Below, piece after piece: positions 1 through 10,459 of a stretch of 64,000 bases of DNA. A model generated the notes under the pieces. That model was not told the DNA's origin. It saw only the letters and a list, made by a program, of their open reading frames with translations, and searched no databases. Source of the stretch: Acetivibrio saccincola (GTDB lineage Bacteria > Bacillota > Clostridia > Acetivibrionales > Acetivibrionaceae); assembly GCF_002844395.1 (NCBI RefSeq), contig NZ_CP025197.1:1178001-1242000 (forward strand), given 5' to 3'. Both the position numbers and the translations under genes were made by a program. Position 1 is the first letter of the stretch; each line of letters begins with the position of its first letter.

Positions 1-914
1 GAAAGCAATCCCTTGTGGAATACGGGTTCAGGCTGCCTTCAGCTTTTGACAACAGACCCCTTAAATTTGAAGAATTTGAAGAGAGAATAAATCAGATTAT
101 ATTTGTAAGTGCAACTCCTGCTGAATATGAAATTAAAAACTCAAAACAGATAGTTGAACAGATAATAAGACCTACGGGCTTAGTTGACCCTGAAGTAATA
201 GTAAAGCCTGTTGAGGGGCAAATAGATGACCTTATCGGGGAAATTAGTGAAAGAGTTGAGAAAAACCAAAGGGTGCTTGTTACCACGTTGACTAAGAAAA
301 TGGCAGAGGATTTGACAGATTACTTAAAGGAAATGAATTTTAAAGTAAAATACCTTCACTCAGATATTGATACCATTGAGAGGATGGAAATAATACGGGA
401 GTTAAGGCTTGGGGTTTTTGATGTTTTGGTGGGAATAAATCTTTTGAGGGAAGGACTGGATTTGCCGGAAGTATCCCTTGTTGCCATATTGGATGCAGAC
501 AAGGAAGGTTTTTTGCGTTCAGAGACATCCCTGATACAGACTATTGGAAGAGCGGCAAGAAATGTTGAGGGCAAGGTAATAATGTATGCTGATGAGGTTA
601 CTAAATCCATGCAAAGGGCAATAGATGAGACAAACAGGAGAAGAAGGATACAAATGGAGTACAATAAAACCCACGGTATTACTCCAAGGAGCGTAGTAAA
701 GGGAATACGTGATGTTATAGAGCCGGTAAAGGCAGCGGAAGAGGATGCAAGTTATAAAATTGACAAAGACAAAAAAACAATGACTAAGGAAGAAATAAAA
801 GAACTTATTGATAAAATTACCGCTGAGATGAAACAGGCAGCAGCAGAGTTGCAGTTTGAACGGGCTGCAGAACTGCGGGATATATTGATGGAATTAAAAG
901 AAAAAGCAAAATGA
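1..914 (+). CDS. uvrB: UvrABC excinuclease subunit B, C-terminal part
   Basis: This is the last third of UvrB, the damage-verifying helicase-like subunit of nucleotide excision repair. The frame is open from the first base, so the start lies outside the window. The visible part holds the second helicase domain, with a conserved QTIGRAARN helicase motif, and ends in a UVR coiled-coil (last 40 residues, FERAAELRD) that in the family binds UvrC. uvrA follows 115 bases downstream in the same direction. The intervening bases carry a promoter, so the two genes need not be one transcript. The identification is secure. Confidence 0.96.
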   Translation, partial: KQSLVEYGFRLPSAFDNRPLKFEEFEERINQIIFVSATPAEYEIKNSKQIVEQIIRPTGLVDPEVIVKPVEGQIDDLIGEISERVEKNQRVLVTTLTKKMAEDLTDYLKEMNFKVKYLHSDIDTIERMEIIRELRLGVFDVLVGINLLREGLDLPEVSLVAILDADKEGFLRSETSLIQTIGRAARNVEGKVIMYADEVTKSMQRAIDETNRRRRIQMEYNKTHGITPRSVVKGIRDVIEPVKAAEEDASYKIDKDKKTMTKEEIKELIDKITAEMKQAAAELQFERAAELRDILMELKEKAK

Positions 915-936
915 AAGTTTTTTACCGAACTTATGT

Positions 937-964
937 TTGATTTTTAGTGTTAGTTTGGTATAAT
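937..964 (+). promoter_or_regulatory. Likely sigma-A promoter for uvrA
   Basis: TTGATT (937-942) and TATAAT (959-964) are separated by 16 bases and lie 65 bases before the uvrA start. No LexA box was recognised by eye next to it. Confidence 0.5.
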
Positions 965-1029
965 ATTGTGGTAAGATTTTTAGAGGAAAATAAAAATCAT
1001 ATTAAATAATAGGGAAATAAGGTGTAAAT

Positions 1030-3879
1030 ATGGTAAGAGATAAAATTTTTATAAAAGGTGCAAGAGAACACAATCTGAAAGATATAGATGTTGAAATACC
1101 AAGGGACAAACTGGTTGTAATTACAGGGGTAAGTGGTTCAGGCAAGTCGTCTCTTGCCTTTGATACCATTTATGCTGAAGGTCAGAGGCGTTATATTGAG
1201 TCCCTGTCATCCTATGCAAGGCAATTTTTGGGACAGATGGAAAAGCCGGATGTGGATTATATAGACGGGCTGTCCCCGGCAATATCCATAGACCAGAAGA
1301 CCACCAGCAGAAATCCCAGGTCCACCGTTGGAACGGTGACGGAAATACACGACTATTTAAGGCTTTTATATGCACGGATAGGTGTACCCCATTGCCCTTC
1401 CTGCGGAAAGGAAATTTCACAGCAGACTTTAGATCAGATGGTTGACAGCATTATGCAGCTGGAGGAAGGGACAAGGATACAGCTTTTAGCCCCTGTGGTA
1501 AGGGGAAGAAAGGGAGAGTACAAAAAGCTTTTAGATGACATAAAAAAATCCGGATATGTAAGGGTCAGGATAGACAATGAAGTGATGGATGTAAATGAAC
1601 CCATTGAGCTGGAAAAAAATAAAAAACACAATATTGAAATTGTGGTGGACAGGATTATAGTCAAACCTAATATACAAAAAAGACTTGCAGACTCAATTGA
1701 AACTGTATTGAAGTTAAGTGACGGGGTACTTATTGTTGATGTAATCGGAAAAGAAGAAATTTTATTTAGTCAAAATTTTGCATGTACAGACTGTGGAATC
1801 AGCATGGAGGAGTTAACGCCAAGGATGTTTTCTTTCAACAACCCTTACGGGGCTTGTCCCAGCTGTACAGGACTCGGCTCTTTACTGAAGGTTGACCCGG
1901 ATTTGGTTATACCAAATAAAAAGCTGTCTTTAAAAGAAGGGGCAATTGCAGTTGCCGGATGGAATTTAGCTAAGGATGACAGCTATGCAAGTATGTATAT
2001 GAATGCTTTGGCAAATCATTATAACTTTAGCCTTTCCACCCCTGTTGAAGACTTGCCTGAACATATTTTGGACGTAATCCTCTATGGAACAAAAGGTGAA
2101 AAGGTATTGGCAGAATATAACGGAAAGTATGGGGATGGAACTTTCATGACCTCTTTTGAGGGAATAGTAAACAGTGTGGAGAGGCGGTATAATGAGACAC
2201 AAAAGGAAGAAATGAAGCAGTATTATGAACAGTTTATGAGTGAGAATTTGTGTTCAGAGTGTAATGGTGCCAGATTGAAAAAAGAGGTTCTTGCAGTAAC
2301 GGTGGGCGGGAAAAATATTCATGAGGTCAGCTGTATGTCTGTGGGAGATGCAAAGCAATTTTTTAAGGATATAAATTTATCTGAAAGGGACAGGCTGATA
2401 GCCCGCCAGATATTGAAGGAAATAAATGAAAGATTGGGATTTTTGGTGGATGTAGGTTTAGATTATCTTACATTGTCAAGAGCTGCCGGCACACTTTCAG
2501 GGGGAGAAGCTCAGAGAATAAGGCTTGCTACCCAGATAGGTTCAGGTCTTATGGGAGTCTTGTATATTTTAGATGAACCTAGTATAGGACTTCACCAGAG
2601 GGATAATGAAAAGCTTTTGAGAACTCTTAAAAAGATGAGGGATTTGGGAAACACCCTTATTGTGGTTGAACATGATGAAGATACAATGTATGCAGCGGAC
2701 TATATTATAGACTTAGGCCCGGGTGCGGGTATCCACGGCGGGGAAATTGTTGCAAAGGGAACTGTGGAAGAAATAAAGCAGAATCCAAAATCCATTACAG
2801 GACAGTATCTAAGCGGTAAAAAGTCCATTGATATTCCCAAAAAGAGAAGGGAGCCAAATGGAAAGTGGCTTAAAGTAGTTGGAGCCAGGGAGAATAATTT
2901 AAAAAATATAGATGTAAGTTTTCCTTTAGGGGTGCTTACTTGTGTAACAGGAGTTTCTGGCTCAGGAAAGAGTTCCCTTGTAAACGAAATTTTGTACAAA
3001 AGGTTAGCCAGTCAGTTAAACAGGGCAAGAACTAAAGCAGGTGACCATGACGATATTATAGGCATTGAACATCTTGACAAAGTAATAGATATAGACCAGT
3101 CCCCTATAGGCAGGACACCTAGATCCAATCCCGGAACTTATACGGGTGTATTTGATATTATACGTGAACTTTTTGCAGAAACCACTGAGTCCAAAACCAG
3201 AGGGTACAAAGCAGGACGCTTTAGTTTTAATGTCAGGGGCGGACGGTGCGAAGCATGCAGGGGGGACGGTATAATTAAAATAGAGATGCATTTTTTACCG
3301 GATATTTATGTGCCATGTGAAGTGTGTAAAGGAAAGAGGTATAACAGGGAGACTCTTGAAGTAAGGTACAAGGGTAAGAATATTGCAGAGATTCTTGATA
3401 TGACTGTTGAAGATGCACTGGAGTTTTTTAAAAACATTCCTAAGATACAGAGAAAGCTGCAGACACTGTATGATGTGGGCTTGGGATATATAAAGCTGGG
3501 ACAGCCTTCAACAACCCTTTCAGGGGGGGAAGCCCAGAGAGTTAAACTTGCCACTGAGCTTTCTAAGAGAAGCACAGGCAGGACAATGTATATACTAGAT
3601 GAGCCCACCACAGGACTTCACACAGCAGATGTCCACAGGCTTACAGATATTCTCCAAAGGCTGGTGGAGGCAGGCAATACAGTGGTGGTAATTGAACACA
3701 ATTTGGATGTTATTAAGATAGCGGATTATATTATAGATTTAGGGCCTGAAGGGGGAAGCAACGGAGGATATATTGTTGCCCAGGGGACACCTGAAGAAAT
3801 TATAAGAGTTGAAAATTCCCATACCGGAAGATTTCTTAAAAGAATTTTAAGTCCTGTTCCTAAGCTTAAAGTGCTGTAA
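1030..3879 (+). CDS. uvrA: UvrABC excinuclease subunit A
   Basis: UvrA is the DNA-damage sensor and loading factor for UvrB. At 949 residues it has the normal family length. It has two ABC ATPase modules, with Walker A motifs of the form GVSGSGKSS near residues 33-41 and again in the second half, and two LSGGEAQR signatures. Cys-x2-Cys pairs match the family zinc modules (CPSCG, CTDCG/CPSCTG and [15 protein letters not shown]). The ATG start is preceded by a modest AAGGTG ribosome site. The gene follows uvrB, a common arrangement in Firmicutes. The frame is intact. Confidence 0.98.
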   Translation: MVRDKIFIKGAREHNLKDIDVEIPRDKLVVITGVSGSGKSSLAFDTIYAEGQRRYIESLSSYARQFLGQMEKPDVDYIDGLSPAISIDQKTTSRNPRSTVGTVTEIHDYLRLLYARIGVPHCPSCGKEISQQTLDQMVDSIMQLEEGTRIQLLAPVVRGRKGEYKKLLDDIKKSGYVRVRIDNEVMDVNEPIELEKNKKHNIEIVVDRIIVKPNIQKRLADSIETVLKLSDGVLIVDVIGKEEILFSQNFACTDCGISMEELTPRMFSFNNPYGACPSCTGLGSLLKVDPDLVIPNKKLSLKEGAIAVAGWNLAKDDSYASMYMNALANHYNFSLSTPVEDLPEHILDVILYGTKGEKVLAEYNGKYGDGTFMTSFEGIVNSVERRYNETQKEEMKQYYEQFMSENLCSECNGARLKKEVLAVTVGGKNIHEVSCMSVGDAKQFFKDINLSERDRLIARQILKEINERLGFLVDVGLDYLTLSRAAGTLSGGEAQRIRLATQIGSGLMGVLYILDEPSIGLHQRDNEKLLRTLKKMRDLGNTLIVVEHDEDTMYAADYIIDLGPGAGIHGGEIVAKGTVEEIKQNPKSITGQYLSGKKSIDIPKKRREPNGKWLKVVGARENNLKNIDVSFPLGVLTCVTGVSGSGKSSLVNEILYKRLASQLNRARTKAGDHDDIIGIEHLDKVIDIDQSPIGRTPRSNPGTYTGVFDIIRELFAETTESKTRGYKAGRFSFNVRGGRCEACRGDGIIKIEMHFLPDIYVPCEVCKGKRYNRETLEVRYKGKNIAEILDMTVEDALEFFKNIPKIQRKLQTLYDVGLGYIKLGQPSTTLSGGEAQRVKLATELSKRSTGRTMYILDEPTTGLHTADVHRLTDILQRLVEAGNTVVVIEHNLDVIKIADYIIDLGPEGGSNGGYIVAQGTPEEIIRVENSHTGRFLKRILSPVPKLKVL

Positions 3880-3908
3880 AAAGAAGTATGCCTTTAAAAA
3901 GAAATATA

Positions 3909-3938
3909 TTTGAAACTGTTGGATTTTTGAGTTTCAAA
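3909..3938. repeat. 9-bp inverted repeat between uvrA and asnA
   Basis: TTTGAAACT (3909-3917) and AGTTTCAAA (3930-3938) form a perfect dyad with a 12-base loop, just before a TATAAT at 3942-3947. There is no T-run, so it looks more like an operator or a weak terminator than a standard terminator. No T-box signature was seen between here and asnA. Confidence 0.35.
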
Positions 3939-4157
3939 TGTTATAATGTGAATTGGTTAATTTTATAGATTGTGCTGTAAGACGCCTTCAATTATCTCCG
4001 TTTATTAAGTAAGGAGAGTATAATTAAGTAATGAGAGTATAAAAACAAGGATAAAAAAGAAGGGAGGAGTTACGTTAAAACAAGAAATTATAAAATTTAG
4101 AAGTGCGTTGGGTACAATCTTGTTATAAATTTTATAAAGTTTTGCGTAACGTTTTTT

Positions 4158-5180
4158 ATGTTGAACGGCGGAAAAAAAATTATTATACCTTCAGGATATA
4201 AATCATCTTTATCCATAAGAGATACTGCAAAGGCAATTAAAATAATTAAAGATTTTTTTGAATTGGAACTTGCTAAAGCATTAAACCTTGAAAGGGTATC
4301 GGCACCACTTTTTGTAAGACCTGAGTCAGGAATGAATGACAATTTAAGTGGTGTTGAAAGACCTGTGTCTTTCAATGTAAAGGCAATAAATGAAAATATT
4401 GTAGAAATTGTACACTCCTTGGCTAAATGGAAGCGTATGGCATTGAAAAGATATGAATTTAGCGTTGGAGAGGGTTTATATACAGATATGAATGCTATAA
4501 GAAGGGATGAGGAATTGGGCAACCTTCACTCCATATATGTAGATCAGTGGGATTGGGAAGTGGTAATAAGCAAGGAAGACAGAAAAATTGAAGTGTTAAA
4601 GGAAACTGTCAAAAAGATCTATAATGCACTGAAGAAAACCGAAGACCACATATGCAGCAAATTTCCTGTTATTAAAAAAACCCTTCCGGATGAAATATAT
4701 TTTATTACAACCCAGGAGCTTGAGGATATGTATCCTGATCTTTCCCCTGTTGAGAGGGAGGATAAAATAGCAAAGGAAAAAAGTGCTGTTTTTATAATGA
4801 AAATAGGGGGGATATTAAAATCAGGGATAAAGCACGGTGAAAGAGCTCCTGATTATGATGATTGGAATCTGAATGGGGATATATTATTGTGGTACCCCCT
4901 ATTGGACAGAGCTATGGAAATATCTTCAATGGGGATCAGGGTGGATGAAGAAGCACTGCTAAGGCAGTTGAAGGAAGCAGGTTGTGAAGACAGGAAAAAT
5001 CTTTTATTTCACAGGGAATTACTGGAAGGCAGACTTCCTTATACAATCGGTGGAGGAATAGGTCAGTCAAGGATGTGTATGTATTTGTTAAAAAAAGCAC
5101 ATATCGGGGAAGTACAAGCTTCTGTATGGCCTGACTCTATGATTGAAATTTGTGATAAAGCAAATATAAAGTTACTTTAA
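4158..5180 (+). CDS. asnA: Aspartate-ammonia ligase (asparagine synthetase A)
   Basis: AsnA makes asparagine from aspartate, ammonia and ATP. It is related to class II aminoacyl-tRNA synthetases. The 340 residues match the family length (about 330). Conserved stretches include [57 protein letters not shown] and the C-terminal IGGGIGQSR loop. The ribosome site before this ATG is poor, although an AGGGAGGAG lies about 90 bases upstream; the family N-terminus still fits this start. asnS follows 82 bases later, so synthesis and tRNA charging of asparagine are probably co-transcribed. Confidence 0.95.
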   Translation: MLNGGKKIIIPSGYKSSLSIRDTAKAIKIIKDFFELELAKALNLERVSAPLFVRPESGMNDNLSGVERPVSFNVKAINENIVEIVHSLAKWKRMALKRYEFSVGEGLYTDMNAIRRDEELGNLHSIYVDQWDWEVVISKEDRKIEVLKETVKKIYNALKKTEDHICSKFPVIKKTLPDEIYFITTQELEDMYPDLSPVEREDKIAKEKSAVFIMKIGGILKSGIKHGERAPDYDDWNLNGDILLWYPLLDRAMEISSMGIRVDEEALLRQLKEAGCEDRKNLLFHRELLEGRLPYTIGGGIGQSRMCMYLLKKAHIGEVQASVWPDSMIEICDKANIKLL

Positions 5181-5262
5181 TAAAATTCCAGCAGCTAATT
5201 TAACCAATTGAAATATAAAATAGTTCAAAAAGAAGATACAAATAATATAAAAAGGAGTAGGT

Positions 5263-6663
5263 ATGCAGATGAAAGCTACTAGTATAAAAAGCCTGTATAG
5301 GGAAACAAAAAAATATATAGACAGTAATATTGTTGTTGCCGGCTGGGTAAGGACAATAAGAGATTCTAAAGCCTTTGGGTTTATTGAATTAAATGACGGG
5401 ACTTTTTTTAAGAACCTGCAAGTGGTTTTTGAAGATGAAAAAATAGATAATTTCAAAGAAATAGCAAAACTTCCCGTTGGTTCAGCAATAATAGTACATG
5501 GGAAGCTGGTTGAAACACCCGGGGCAAAGCAGCCATTTGAAATAAAAGCAGACAAGATAGAAATTGAAGGGCTGTCACAGCCGGATTACCCACTTCAGAA
5601 AAAAAGGCACTCATTTGAGTTTTTAAGGACAATTGCACATTTAAGACCCAGGACAAACACCTTTTCAGCTGTGTTTAGAATAAGGTCCCTTGCTGCTTAT
5701 GCAATACATAAGTTTTTCCAGGACAGGGGTTTTGTATATGTGCACACACCAATAATTACGGGAAGCGATGCGGAAGGTGCCGGCAAAATGTTCAGAGTTA
5801 CAACTTTAGACTTAGACAATGTACCAAGACAGGAAGACGGCAGTATAGACTATTCAGAAGATTTCTTTGGAAGAGAGACAAATTTAACAGTCAGCGGACA
5901 ATTAGAAGGCGAAACATATGCTATGGCATTTAGAAATATATACACTTTCGGGCCTACTTTCAGAGCCGAAAACTCTAATACTCCAAGGCATGCCGCAGAG
6001 TTTTGGATGGTAGAACCGGAGATGGCTTTTGCAGATCTTAACGACAATATGGAAGTTGCTGAGGATATGTTAAAGTATATAATAAAATACTGCATGGAGA
6101 ATGCCCCGGAAGAAATGGAGTTTTTCAATAACTTCGTAGACAAAGGACTGTTTGACAGATTAAACAATGTGGTAAACTCTGATTTTGTCAGAATAACTTA
6201 TACAGAGGCAATTGATATTCTGCTGGAATCTAAAGAAAAATTTGAATATCCTGTTAAGTGGGGGTGTGACCTTCAAACAGAGCATGAAAGGTATTTGACT
6301 GAAAAAGTGTTTAAAAAACCGGTATTTGTAACTGATTATCCTAAAGATATAAAGGCATTTTATATGAAGCTGAATGATGACAACAAGACTGTAGCAGCAA
6401 TGGACCTCCTTGTACCCGGTGTGGGTGAGATTATAGGGGGAAGCCAGAGGGAAGACAGGGTTGAAGTTTTACAGCAGCGTATGAAGGAGTTAAATCTTAA
6501 AGAAGAGGAATACTGGTGGTATGTAGACCTTAGAAAATACGGCGGAACAAGGCATGCAGGTTTTGGCCTTGGCTTTGAAAGGGCAATAATGTACATTACA
6601 GGTATGACAAATATCCGAGATGTAATACCTTTCCCAAGGACAGTAAATAATGCTGAGTTCTAG
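5263..6663 (+). CDS. asnS: Asparaginyl-tRNA synthetase
   Basis: This class II aminoacyl-tRNA synthetase attaches asparagine to tRNA-Asn. The 466 residues are the full length. The N-terminal OB-fold anticodon-binding domain (about residues 20-105, [12 protein letters not shown]) is followed by the catalytic core. Motif 2 is in [16 protein letters not shown], where the Asn-type loop separates AsnRS from AspRS, and motif 3 is [12 protein letters not shown] near the end. An AAAGGAG ribosome site precedes the ATG; a second ATG two codons later is also possible. It lies between asnA and an ABC gene pair with short gaps. Confidence 0.97.
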   Translation: MQMKATSIKSLYRETKKYIDSNIVVAGWVRTIRDSKAFGFIELNDGTFFKNLQVVFEDEKIDNFKEIAKLPVGSAIIVHGKLVETPGAKQPFEIKADKIEIEGLSQPDYPLQKKRHSFEFLRTIAHLRPRTNTFSAVFRIRSLAAYAIHKFFQDRGFVYVHTPIITGSDAEGAGKMFRVTTLDLDNVPRQEDGSIDYSEDFFGRETNLTVSGQLEGETYAMAFRNIYTFGPTFRAENSNTPRHAAEFWMVEPEMAFADLNDNMEVAEDMLKYIIKYCMENAPEEMEFFNNFVDKGLFDRLNNVVNSDFVRITYTEAIDILLESKEKFEYPVKWGCDLQTEHERYLTEKVFKKPVFVTDYPKDIKAFYMKLNDDNKTVAAMDLLVPGVGEIIGGSQREDRVEVLQQRMKELNLKEEEYWWYVDLRKYGGTRHAGFGLGFERAIMYITGMTNIRDVIPFPRTVNNAEF

Positions 6664-6696
6664 TTTTCATAGGGGTAAATTTTTACGGGGTTAAAT

Positions 6697-7323
6697 ATGT
6701 TTAAATTAATTAATGTTGTCTACAAGAATATTTTGCATATAGAACGGTTGGAAATTCCAAAAAATAAAGTTACATGTATAGTTGGGGAAAGCGGGAGTGG
6801 AAAATCCACTCTTCTGTGCCTTCTTAATAAGCTGATAAGCTGTGACAGAGGGGAAATATATTATAATGATTTGCTTATAGATGATATAGATTCTGTAGAA
6901 CTTAGGCGGAAGGTGGTTATGCTTCCCCAACAGCCGGTTGTTTTTCCGGGGAGTATAAAGAAAAATTTACTTATAGGGCTTAAGTTTTCAGGAAAACCTG
7001 AAGAGAAGGATGATAAATTAATCAAAGTTTTAGAAATGGTTTCCCTAAAAAAGAAGCTTGATGACGATGCAGAAAAGCTTTCCGGCGGGGAAAAGCAGAG
7101 GATGGCCCTTGGAAGGGTAATTTTAATGAAACCGGAGGTATTTTTACTTGATGAACCATCTTCTGCATTAGATGATAAAACAGAAGAGGTGGTAATTGAA
7201 AGGGTGGTAAAGCATATAAAAGCAGAAAATAAAACCCTTGTCATGGTTACCCACTCTAAAAAGATAGCTTTAGATTATTCTGACAACATTGTAGAGATAA
7301 AAGGGGGGAGGGTCATAAAATAA
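6697..7323 (+). CDS. fetA: ABC transporter ATPase, FetA/YbbL type
   Basis: This is a short (208 residues) ABC ATPase. Walker A is GESGSGKST (about residues 30-38), the Q-loop is LPQQP, the signature is LSGGEKQR and Walker B is VFLLDEPSSALD. The partner permease starts one base after this gene ends and belongs to the FetB family, which makes this the FetA subunit. In E. coli the FetAB pair has been linked to iron export and oxidative-stress tolerance. That substrate has not been shown here and is inferred from family only. Confidence 0.85.
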   Translation: MFKLINVVYKNILHIERLEIPKNKVTCIVGESGSGKSTLLCLLNKLISCDRGEIYYNDLLIDDIDSVELRRKVVMLPQQPVVFPGSIKKNLLIGLKFSGKPEEKDDKLIKVLEMVSLKKKLDDDAEKLSGGEKQRMALGRVILMKPEVFLLDEPSSALDDKTEEVVIERVVKHIKAENKTLVMVTHSKKIALDYSDNIVEIKGGRVIK

Positions 7324-7324
7324 A

Positions 7325-8101
7325 ATGGAGGATATGATAGAGCTTCAATTGTGGCAGGTTGTTGCTGCTTATGCATTTGTTATTTTGTTATTACTAATTG
7401 TAAGGCTTAAAGGGATTCCCAGGGAAAAGGAAATATTGATATCTTCAGTCAGAATGACCCTTCAGCTAATATTAATTGGATATTTACTAACTTATATATT
7501 TGAAAACCCATCCCCGGTATATTCAGTGATAATACTTGCAGTTATGGAAATGTTTTCTATATATACAATTCTGAAAAGGACCAAAATTAGCTTTATGTCA
7601 AAATTAGGACGTATTATAGCTTTTTCAATGTCCCTTGGAAGTATCACCTGTTTTTTTTATTTTCTTTTTATTGTTATAAATATTTCCCCGTGGTATGAAC
7701 CCCGGTATTTTATACCCATTGGGGGAATGCTTATAGGTAATTCTATGACGGGAATTACATTGGGAGTGAACAGGCTGGTTGATGGGATGACCTCCAAAAA
7801 ACATTTGGTGGAAGGAGCCCTGATGCTTGGGGCAACACCTAAAATGGCAACAAAGGCCATTGTTGATGATGCCTTTGATTCTGCCATACTTCCTACCATT
7901 AACTCTATGCTTGGCATGGGAGTGGTTTTTTTGCCGGGAATGATGACAGGTCAGATACTGTCAGGAGCTTCCCCGGTGGATGCAATATGCTATCAGATAG
8001 CCATTATGCTTGGTATTTTAGGAAGTGTGTCACTAACGGTAATTTTGTTTGTCCAGTTAGGGTGCAAGACTTTCTTTAATGAGCAAAAGCAGCTTTATTA
8101 A
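7325..8101 (+). CDS. fetB: ABC transporter permease, FetB/UPF0014 family
   Basis: This 258-residue membrane protein has about seven hydrophobic segments. It has the family pattern GMLIGNSMTGITLGVNR followed by EGALMLGATPKMA and the PGMMTGQILSGASP loop, which is typical of UPF0014/FetB. It is adjacent to its ATPase and is the last gene before a strong terminator. ATG 7325 is used here; ATG 7334 is an alternative but has its GGAGG too close. A role in metal (iron) export is by family analogy. Confidence 0.85.
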   Translation: MEDMIELQLWQVVAAYAFVILLLLIVRLKGIPREKEILISSVRMTLQLILIGYLLTYIFENPSPVYSVIILAVMEMFSIYTILKRTKISFMSKLGRIIAFSMSLGSITCFFYFLFIVINISPWYEPRYFIPIGGMLIGNSMTGITLGVNRLVDGMTSKKHLVEGALMLGATPKMATKAIVDDAFDSAILPTINSMLGMGVVFLPGMMTGQILSGASPVDAICYQIAIMLGILGSVSLTVILFVQLGCKTFFNEQKQLY

Positions 8102-8166
8102 AAATGTTTATTATTCCATGTTATTATTATAGCTAAAAATAACTTTAAAATAGTTAAAACAACTTT

Positions 8167-8207
8167 AAAAACCACCTTTCCGTAAATGAGGAAAGGTGGT
8201 TTTTTTA
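8167..8207. terminator. Bidirectional terminator between fetB and the CBM2 gene
   Basis: A 13-bp perfect stem (8169-8181 with 8190-8202) has an 8-base loop, with a T-run on the right and an A-run on the left. It can end transcripts from both converging genes. Confidence 0.9.
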
Positions 8208-8221
8208 TTGTAATTTAATTT

Positions 8222-9487
8222 TTAATTTACTTTGCATTTTACCCCGTTAAGTTCAAAATCATCAGGTGTTCTGTTTCTACCGGAATACCCCATGTTAAAT
8301 CCAAAGCTTACTTCTCCTTTTGCAGGAATTTCACCGGTGCCTAATATTGACGAACCTGTTACTTTAACTGAATTACCCTTTTGTTCAAGTTGTGCCTGCC
8401 AGAGATCATTAATTTTTTGGTTGTCAGGGAAACTCCAAGTTAGTGTCCAATTTTTTATAGGCTCTGAAGTATTGTTTTTAATAGTAACCATGACAATTGC
8501 ACCATTTCCCCAATCGCCTTTTATATCGTATGTTACAATGTAATCCCCGTATTTTGGAGGCTCCACAGGCTTAGTGGTAGGTTCTGTAGTAGGTGAAGTT
8601 TTTGGTGTGTTCTTAGGAGTGGTGGTAGGTTTAGGAGTAGGAGTAATAACAGGTTTTGTAGTATTTTTAGGAGTGGTGGTAGGCTTTGGAGTAGGAGTAA
8701 TAACAGGTTTTGTAGTATTTTTAGGAGTAGCAGTAGGTTTTGAAGTAGGAGTAATAACAGGTTTTGTAGTATTTTTAGGTGTGGAAGAAGGCTTTGAAGT
8801 AGGTGTAATAACGGCTCTTGAAGTATTTTTAGGAGTGGTGGTAGGTTTTGAAGAAGGAGTAGCAGCAGGTTTTGTAGTGTTTTTAGGAGTGGCGGAAGGC
8901 TTTGAAGAAGGAGTAGTAGCAGGTTTTGTAGTATTTTTAGGATTGGTTGATGGATTTGAAGTAGAGGTAGCAGCAGGTTTTGTAGTGTTTTTAGGACTGG
9001 TAGAAGGACTTGTAGTAGTGGTTGGAGTAGAGTCAGGTTTTGAAGAAGGCTGCGTAGTTACAGGTGTTGAAGTATTTTCTTCCTTGTCATGAGTTTCTTC
9101 AGAGTCTGTATGTTCTATGTCTGGAACATTTGTGTCAAAATCATCCGAGTCTGAATTATCTTCAATATTATCTTCAAAATCATCTTTAATGTCATCAGTT
9201 GTATTATTTGACTGTCCGGGTGGGGCTGTGACATCATCAGAGACTGTTTCACCGGTGTTTTGGTTATCTGTGCCTGGTGATTTAGGCAGTTCATTATTAG
9301 CATCAACAATTAACTTGTTACCTGATGAATCATTATTAGAAACGTTTTTGGCAGAATTATTCTTTTCATTATTAATTGAAAAAGATACTATAAAAGAAGT
9401 AACTGTAATTAATATAATTGTAAAAGCAAAAATAATTTTCTTCCTAAACTTAACATTGTACAGTAATTTTTTCATAACAACTCTCAT
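8222..9487 (-). CDS. Membrane-anchored or secreted protein with Thr/Pro repeat linker and C-terminal CBM2
   Basis: This 421-residue protein has a basic N-terminus and one hydrophobic segment (about residues 17-37), probably an uncleaved anchor or signal peptide. An acidic Asp/Glu/Asn/Ser-rich stretch (to about 140) and a long Thr/Pro/Lys linker (about 140-312) with seven 18-residue repeats follow. The C-terminal 109 residues look like a family-2 carbohydrate-binding module, with IKNWTLTWSF, a Trp in NDLWQA, and the closing GEVSFGFNMGYSG. No catalytic domain is present. The anti-sigma (RsgI) N-domain that carries CBMs in related cellulolytic clostridia is also absent. It may hold the cell to cellulose or display a binding module. 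The start is uncertain: ATG 9475, preceded by GAGAG, is as likely as ATG 9487. Confidence 0.8.
   Translation of the reverse strand: MRVVMKKLLYNVKFRKKIIFAFTIILITVTSFIVSFSINNEKNNSAKNVSNNDSSGNKLIVDANNELPKSPGTDNQNTGETVSDDVTAPPGQSNNTTDDIKDDFEDNIEDNSDSDDFDTNVPDIEHTDSEETHDKEENTSTPVTTQPSSKPDSTPTTTTSPSTSPKNTTKPAATSTSNPSTNPKNTTKPATTPSSKPSATPKNTTKPAATPSSKPTTTPKNTSRAVITPTSKPSSTPKNTTKPVITPTSKPTATPKNTTKPVITPTPKPTTTPKNTTKPVITPTPKPTTTPKNTPKTSPTTEPTTKPVEPPKYGDYIVTYDIKGDWGNGAIVMVTIKNNTSEPIKNWTLTWSFPDNQKINDLWQAQLEQKGNSVKVTGSSILGTGEIPAKGEVSFGFNMGYSGRNRTPDDFELNGVKCKVN
8618..8995 (-). repeat. Seven 54-bp direct repeats inside the CBM2 gene
   Basis: Each unit encodes 18 residues beginning PKNTTKP and continuing with a Thr/Ser/Pro/Lys half such as TPTSKPTAT. 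Seven full units cover protein residues 165-290, and a partial eighth unit follows. The last two full units are identical in protein sequence, pointing to recent duplication or gene conversion. Copy number could vary between strains. Confidence 0.85.
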
Positions 9488-9530
9488 GTATACTGTGGAA
9501 ATAGTTTACATTTCCACAGATGGTATACAT
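9450..9530 (-). CDS. Possible 26-codon upstream reading frame overlapping the CBM2 start
   Basis: A strong GGGAGG ribosome site at 9536-9541 precedes an ATG at 9530 that opens a 26-codon frame out of phase with the CBM2 gene. The frame ends with TAA at 9450-9452, inside the CBM2 coding region. The CBM2 ATGs themselves have poor ribosome sites, so translation of this short frame may deliver ribosomes to them or compete with them. It is equally possible that the peptide itself has no function. Confidence 0.3.
   Translation of the reverse strand: MYTICGNVNYFHSIHESCYEKITVQC
9486..9530. promoter_or_regulatory. Long imperfect dyad in the CBM2 leader
   Basis: The arms CTGTGGAAAT (9493-9502) and ATTTCCACAG (9510-9519) are perfectly complementary with a 7-base loop. 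They are flanked by ATGTATAC (9486-9493) and GTATACAT (9523-9530), also complementary. The structure lies between the strong upstream ribosome site and the CBM2 start, so it could be an RNA hairpin that controls translation or a protein operator. Confidence 0.5.
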
Positions 9531-9630
9531 ATTATACCTCCCTTCAAATTATATTACCTTTAAAACTGAGCACTTAACCTCCTTTAATGTGGTCTTTAAT
9601 ACGGCATCTTAATATGTAAGGCACCTTAAA

Positions 9631-9659
9631 ATGGTATCAAAATTGCAGCATTTTGACAA
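9631..9659 (-). promoter_or_regulatory. Likely promoter of the CBM2 gene, with an operator-like spacer
   Basis: On the minus strand TTGTCA (9659-9654) and TACCAT (9636-9631) are 17 bases apart, with a TG one base before the -10 box. The spacer contains the dyad CAAAAT-GCTGCA-ATTTTG, an operator-like placement. The rest of the non-coding stretch 9531-9828 is AT-rich and holds no gene I can support. A second GGAGG near 9582 precedes only an 8-codon frame. Confidence 0.45.
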
Positions 9660-9828
9660 TAGTATTTTATAATAGGTATTAATAAACAGTATATTAATAA
9701 CTGCATTTAAAATATTTTCTAATGGTAACACCTTAGTTACAGTGCTGCCTTATTATAATTATACTAAGATTTTCGTTTTATTACAATAAAATATCATAAT
9801 AAAGTAAGCATTTAATGGGTCTTATGGT

Positions 9829-10395
9829 TTAGAGGATAACAAGACCGATTAAAGCAGAAAGCACTACAACCAATATAGGGTGTGGTTTAAACTTTAAACT
9901 TGATAAAAAGACAAGCAGGAAAACCAGGGTGCTTTTAAAATCAAATGAAGATATAATTGCATTTAAACTAAATCCTGACTGACTGTCCGGATTTAGTATA
10001 GAGGTTTCAGCCAAAAACACCACTGCTGAAAAAATTAAACCAATTGTTACAGGACGTATTCCTTTTAAAATCCATTCTACAGCTTTACTGTCTTTAAACT
10101 GTGCAAAATAGTGGGCGACAGTAACCATAATAATAAATGAAGGAAGGACTAGGCTAAGCGTTGCAGTGGTTGCACCTAAAATGCCGGCGGCACCGGCACC
10201 CACATAAGTTGCGGTATTGACAGAAATAGGTCCGGGAGTCATCTGGGAAATGGCGATTATATCTGCAAATTCAGTGGAGCTTATCCAGCCATAGTACTCC
10301 ATTTCAGCCTGTATAAGAGAAATTATTGCATAACCTCCTCCAAAACTAAATAATCCTATTATAAAAAATACTTTAAAAAGAGTAAAATAAATCAT
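9829..10395 (-). CDS. Chromate transporter family protein, half-size (second of pair)
   Basis: This 188-residue membrane protein has one CHR domain. Its N-terminal SFGGGYAIISLIQAE and the ISQMTPGPISVNTATYVG loop are the family marks, followed by four or five hydrophobic segments. Short CHR proteins work as heterodimeric pairs in other bacteria, and the partner lies 64 bases upstream in the same direction. Chromate efflux is the named family role; the substrate here is unproven. A GAAAGG ribosome site precedes the ATG. Confidence 0.88.
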   Translation of the reverse strand: MIYFTLFKVFFIIGLFSFGGGYAIISLIQAEMEYYGWISSTEFADIIAISQMTPGPISVNTATYVGAGAAGILGATTATLSLVLPSFIIMVTVAHYFAQFKDSKAVEWILKGIRPVTIGLIFSAVVFLAETSILNPDSQSGFSLNAIISSFDFKSTLVFLLVFLSSLKFKPHPILVVVLSALIGLVIL

Positions 10396-10459
10396 AATTT
10401 CAAACCTTTCTGTATTTTTGCTTTTGTTTATATTTTAATTGATATTTATACTTATACTT

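Noticed and set aside
3880-4157. Possible T-box leader before asnA
   Set aside because: No T-box antiterminator sequence or terminator hairpin was found; only a short inverted repeat is present.
8574-9092. 172-codon plus-strand open frame rich in Val and Gly opposite the CBM2 gene
   Set aside because: It is the antisense image of the 54-bp repeats; it has a repetitive low-complexity translation and no ribosome site.
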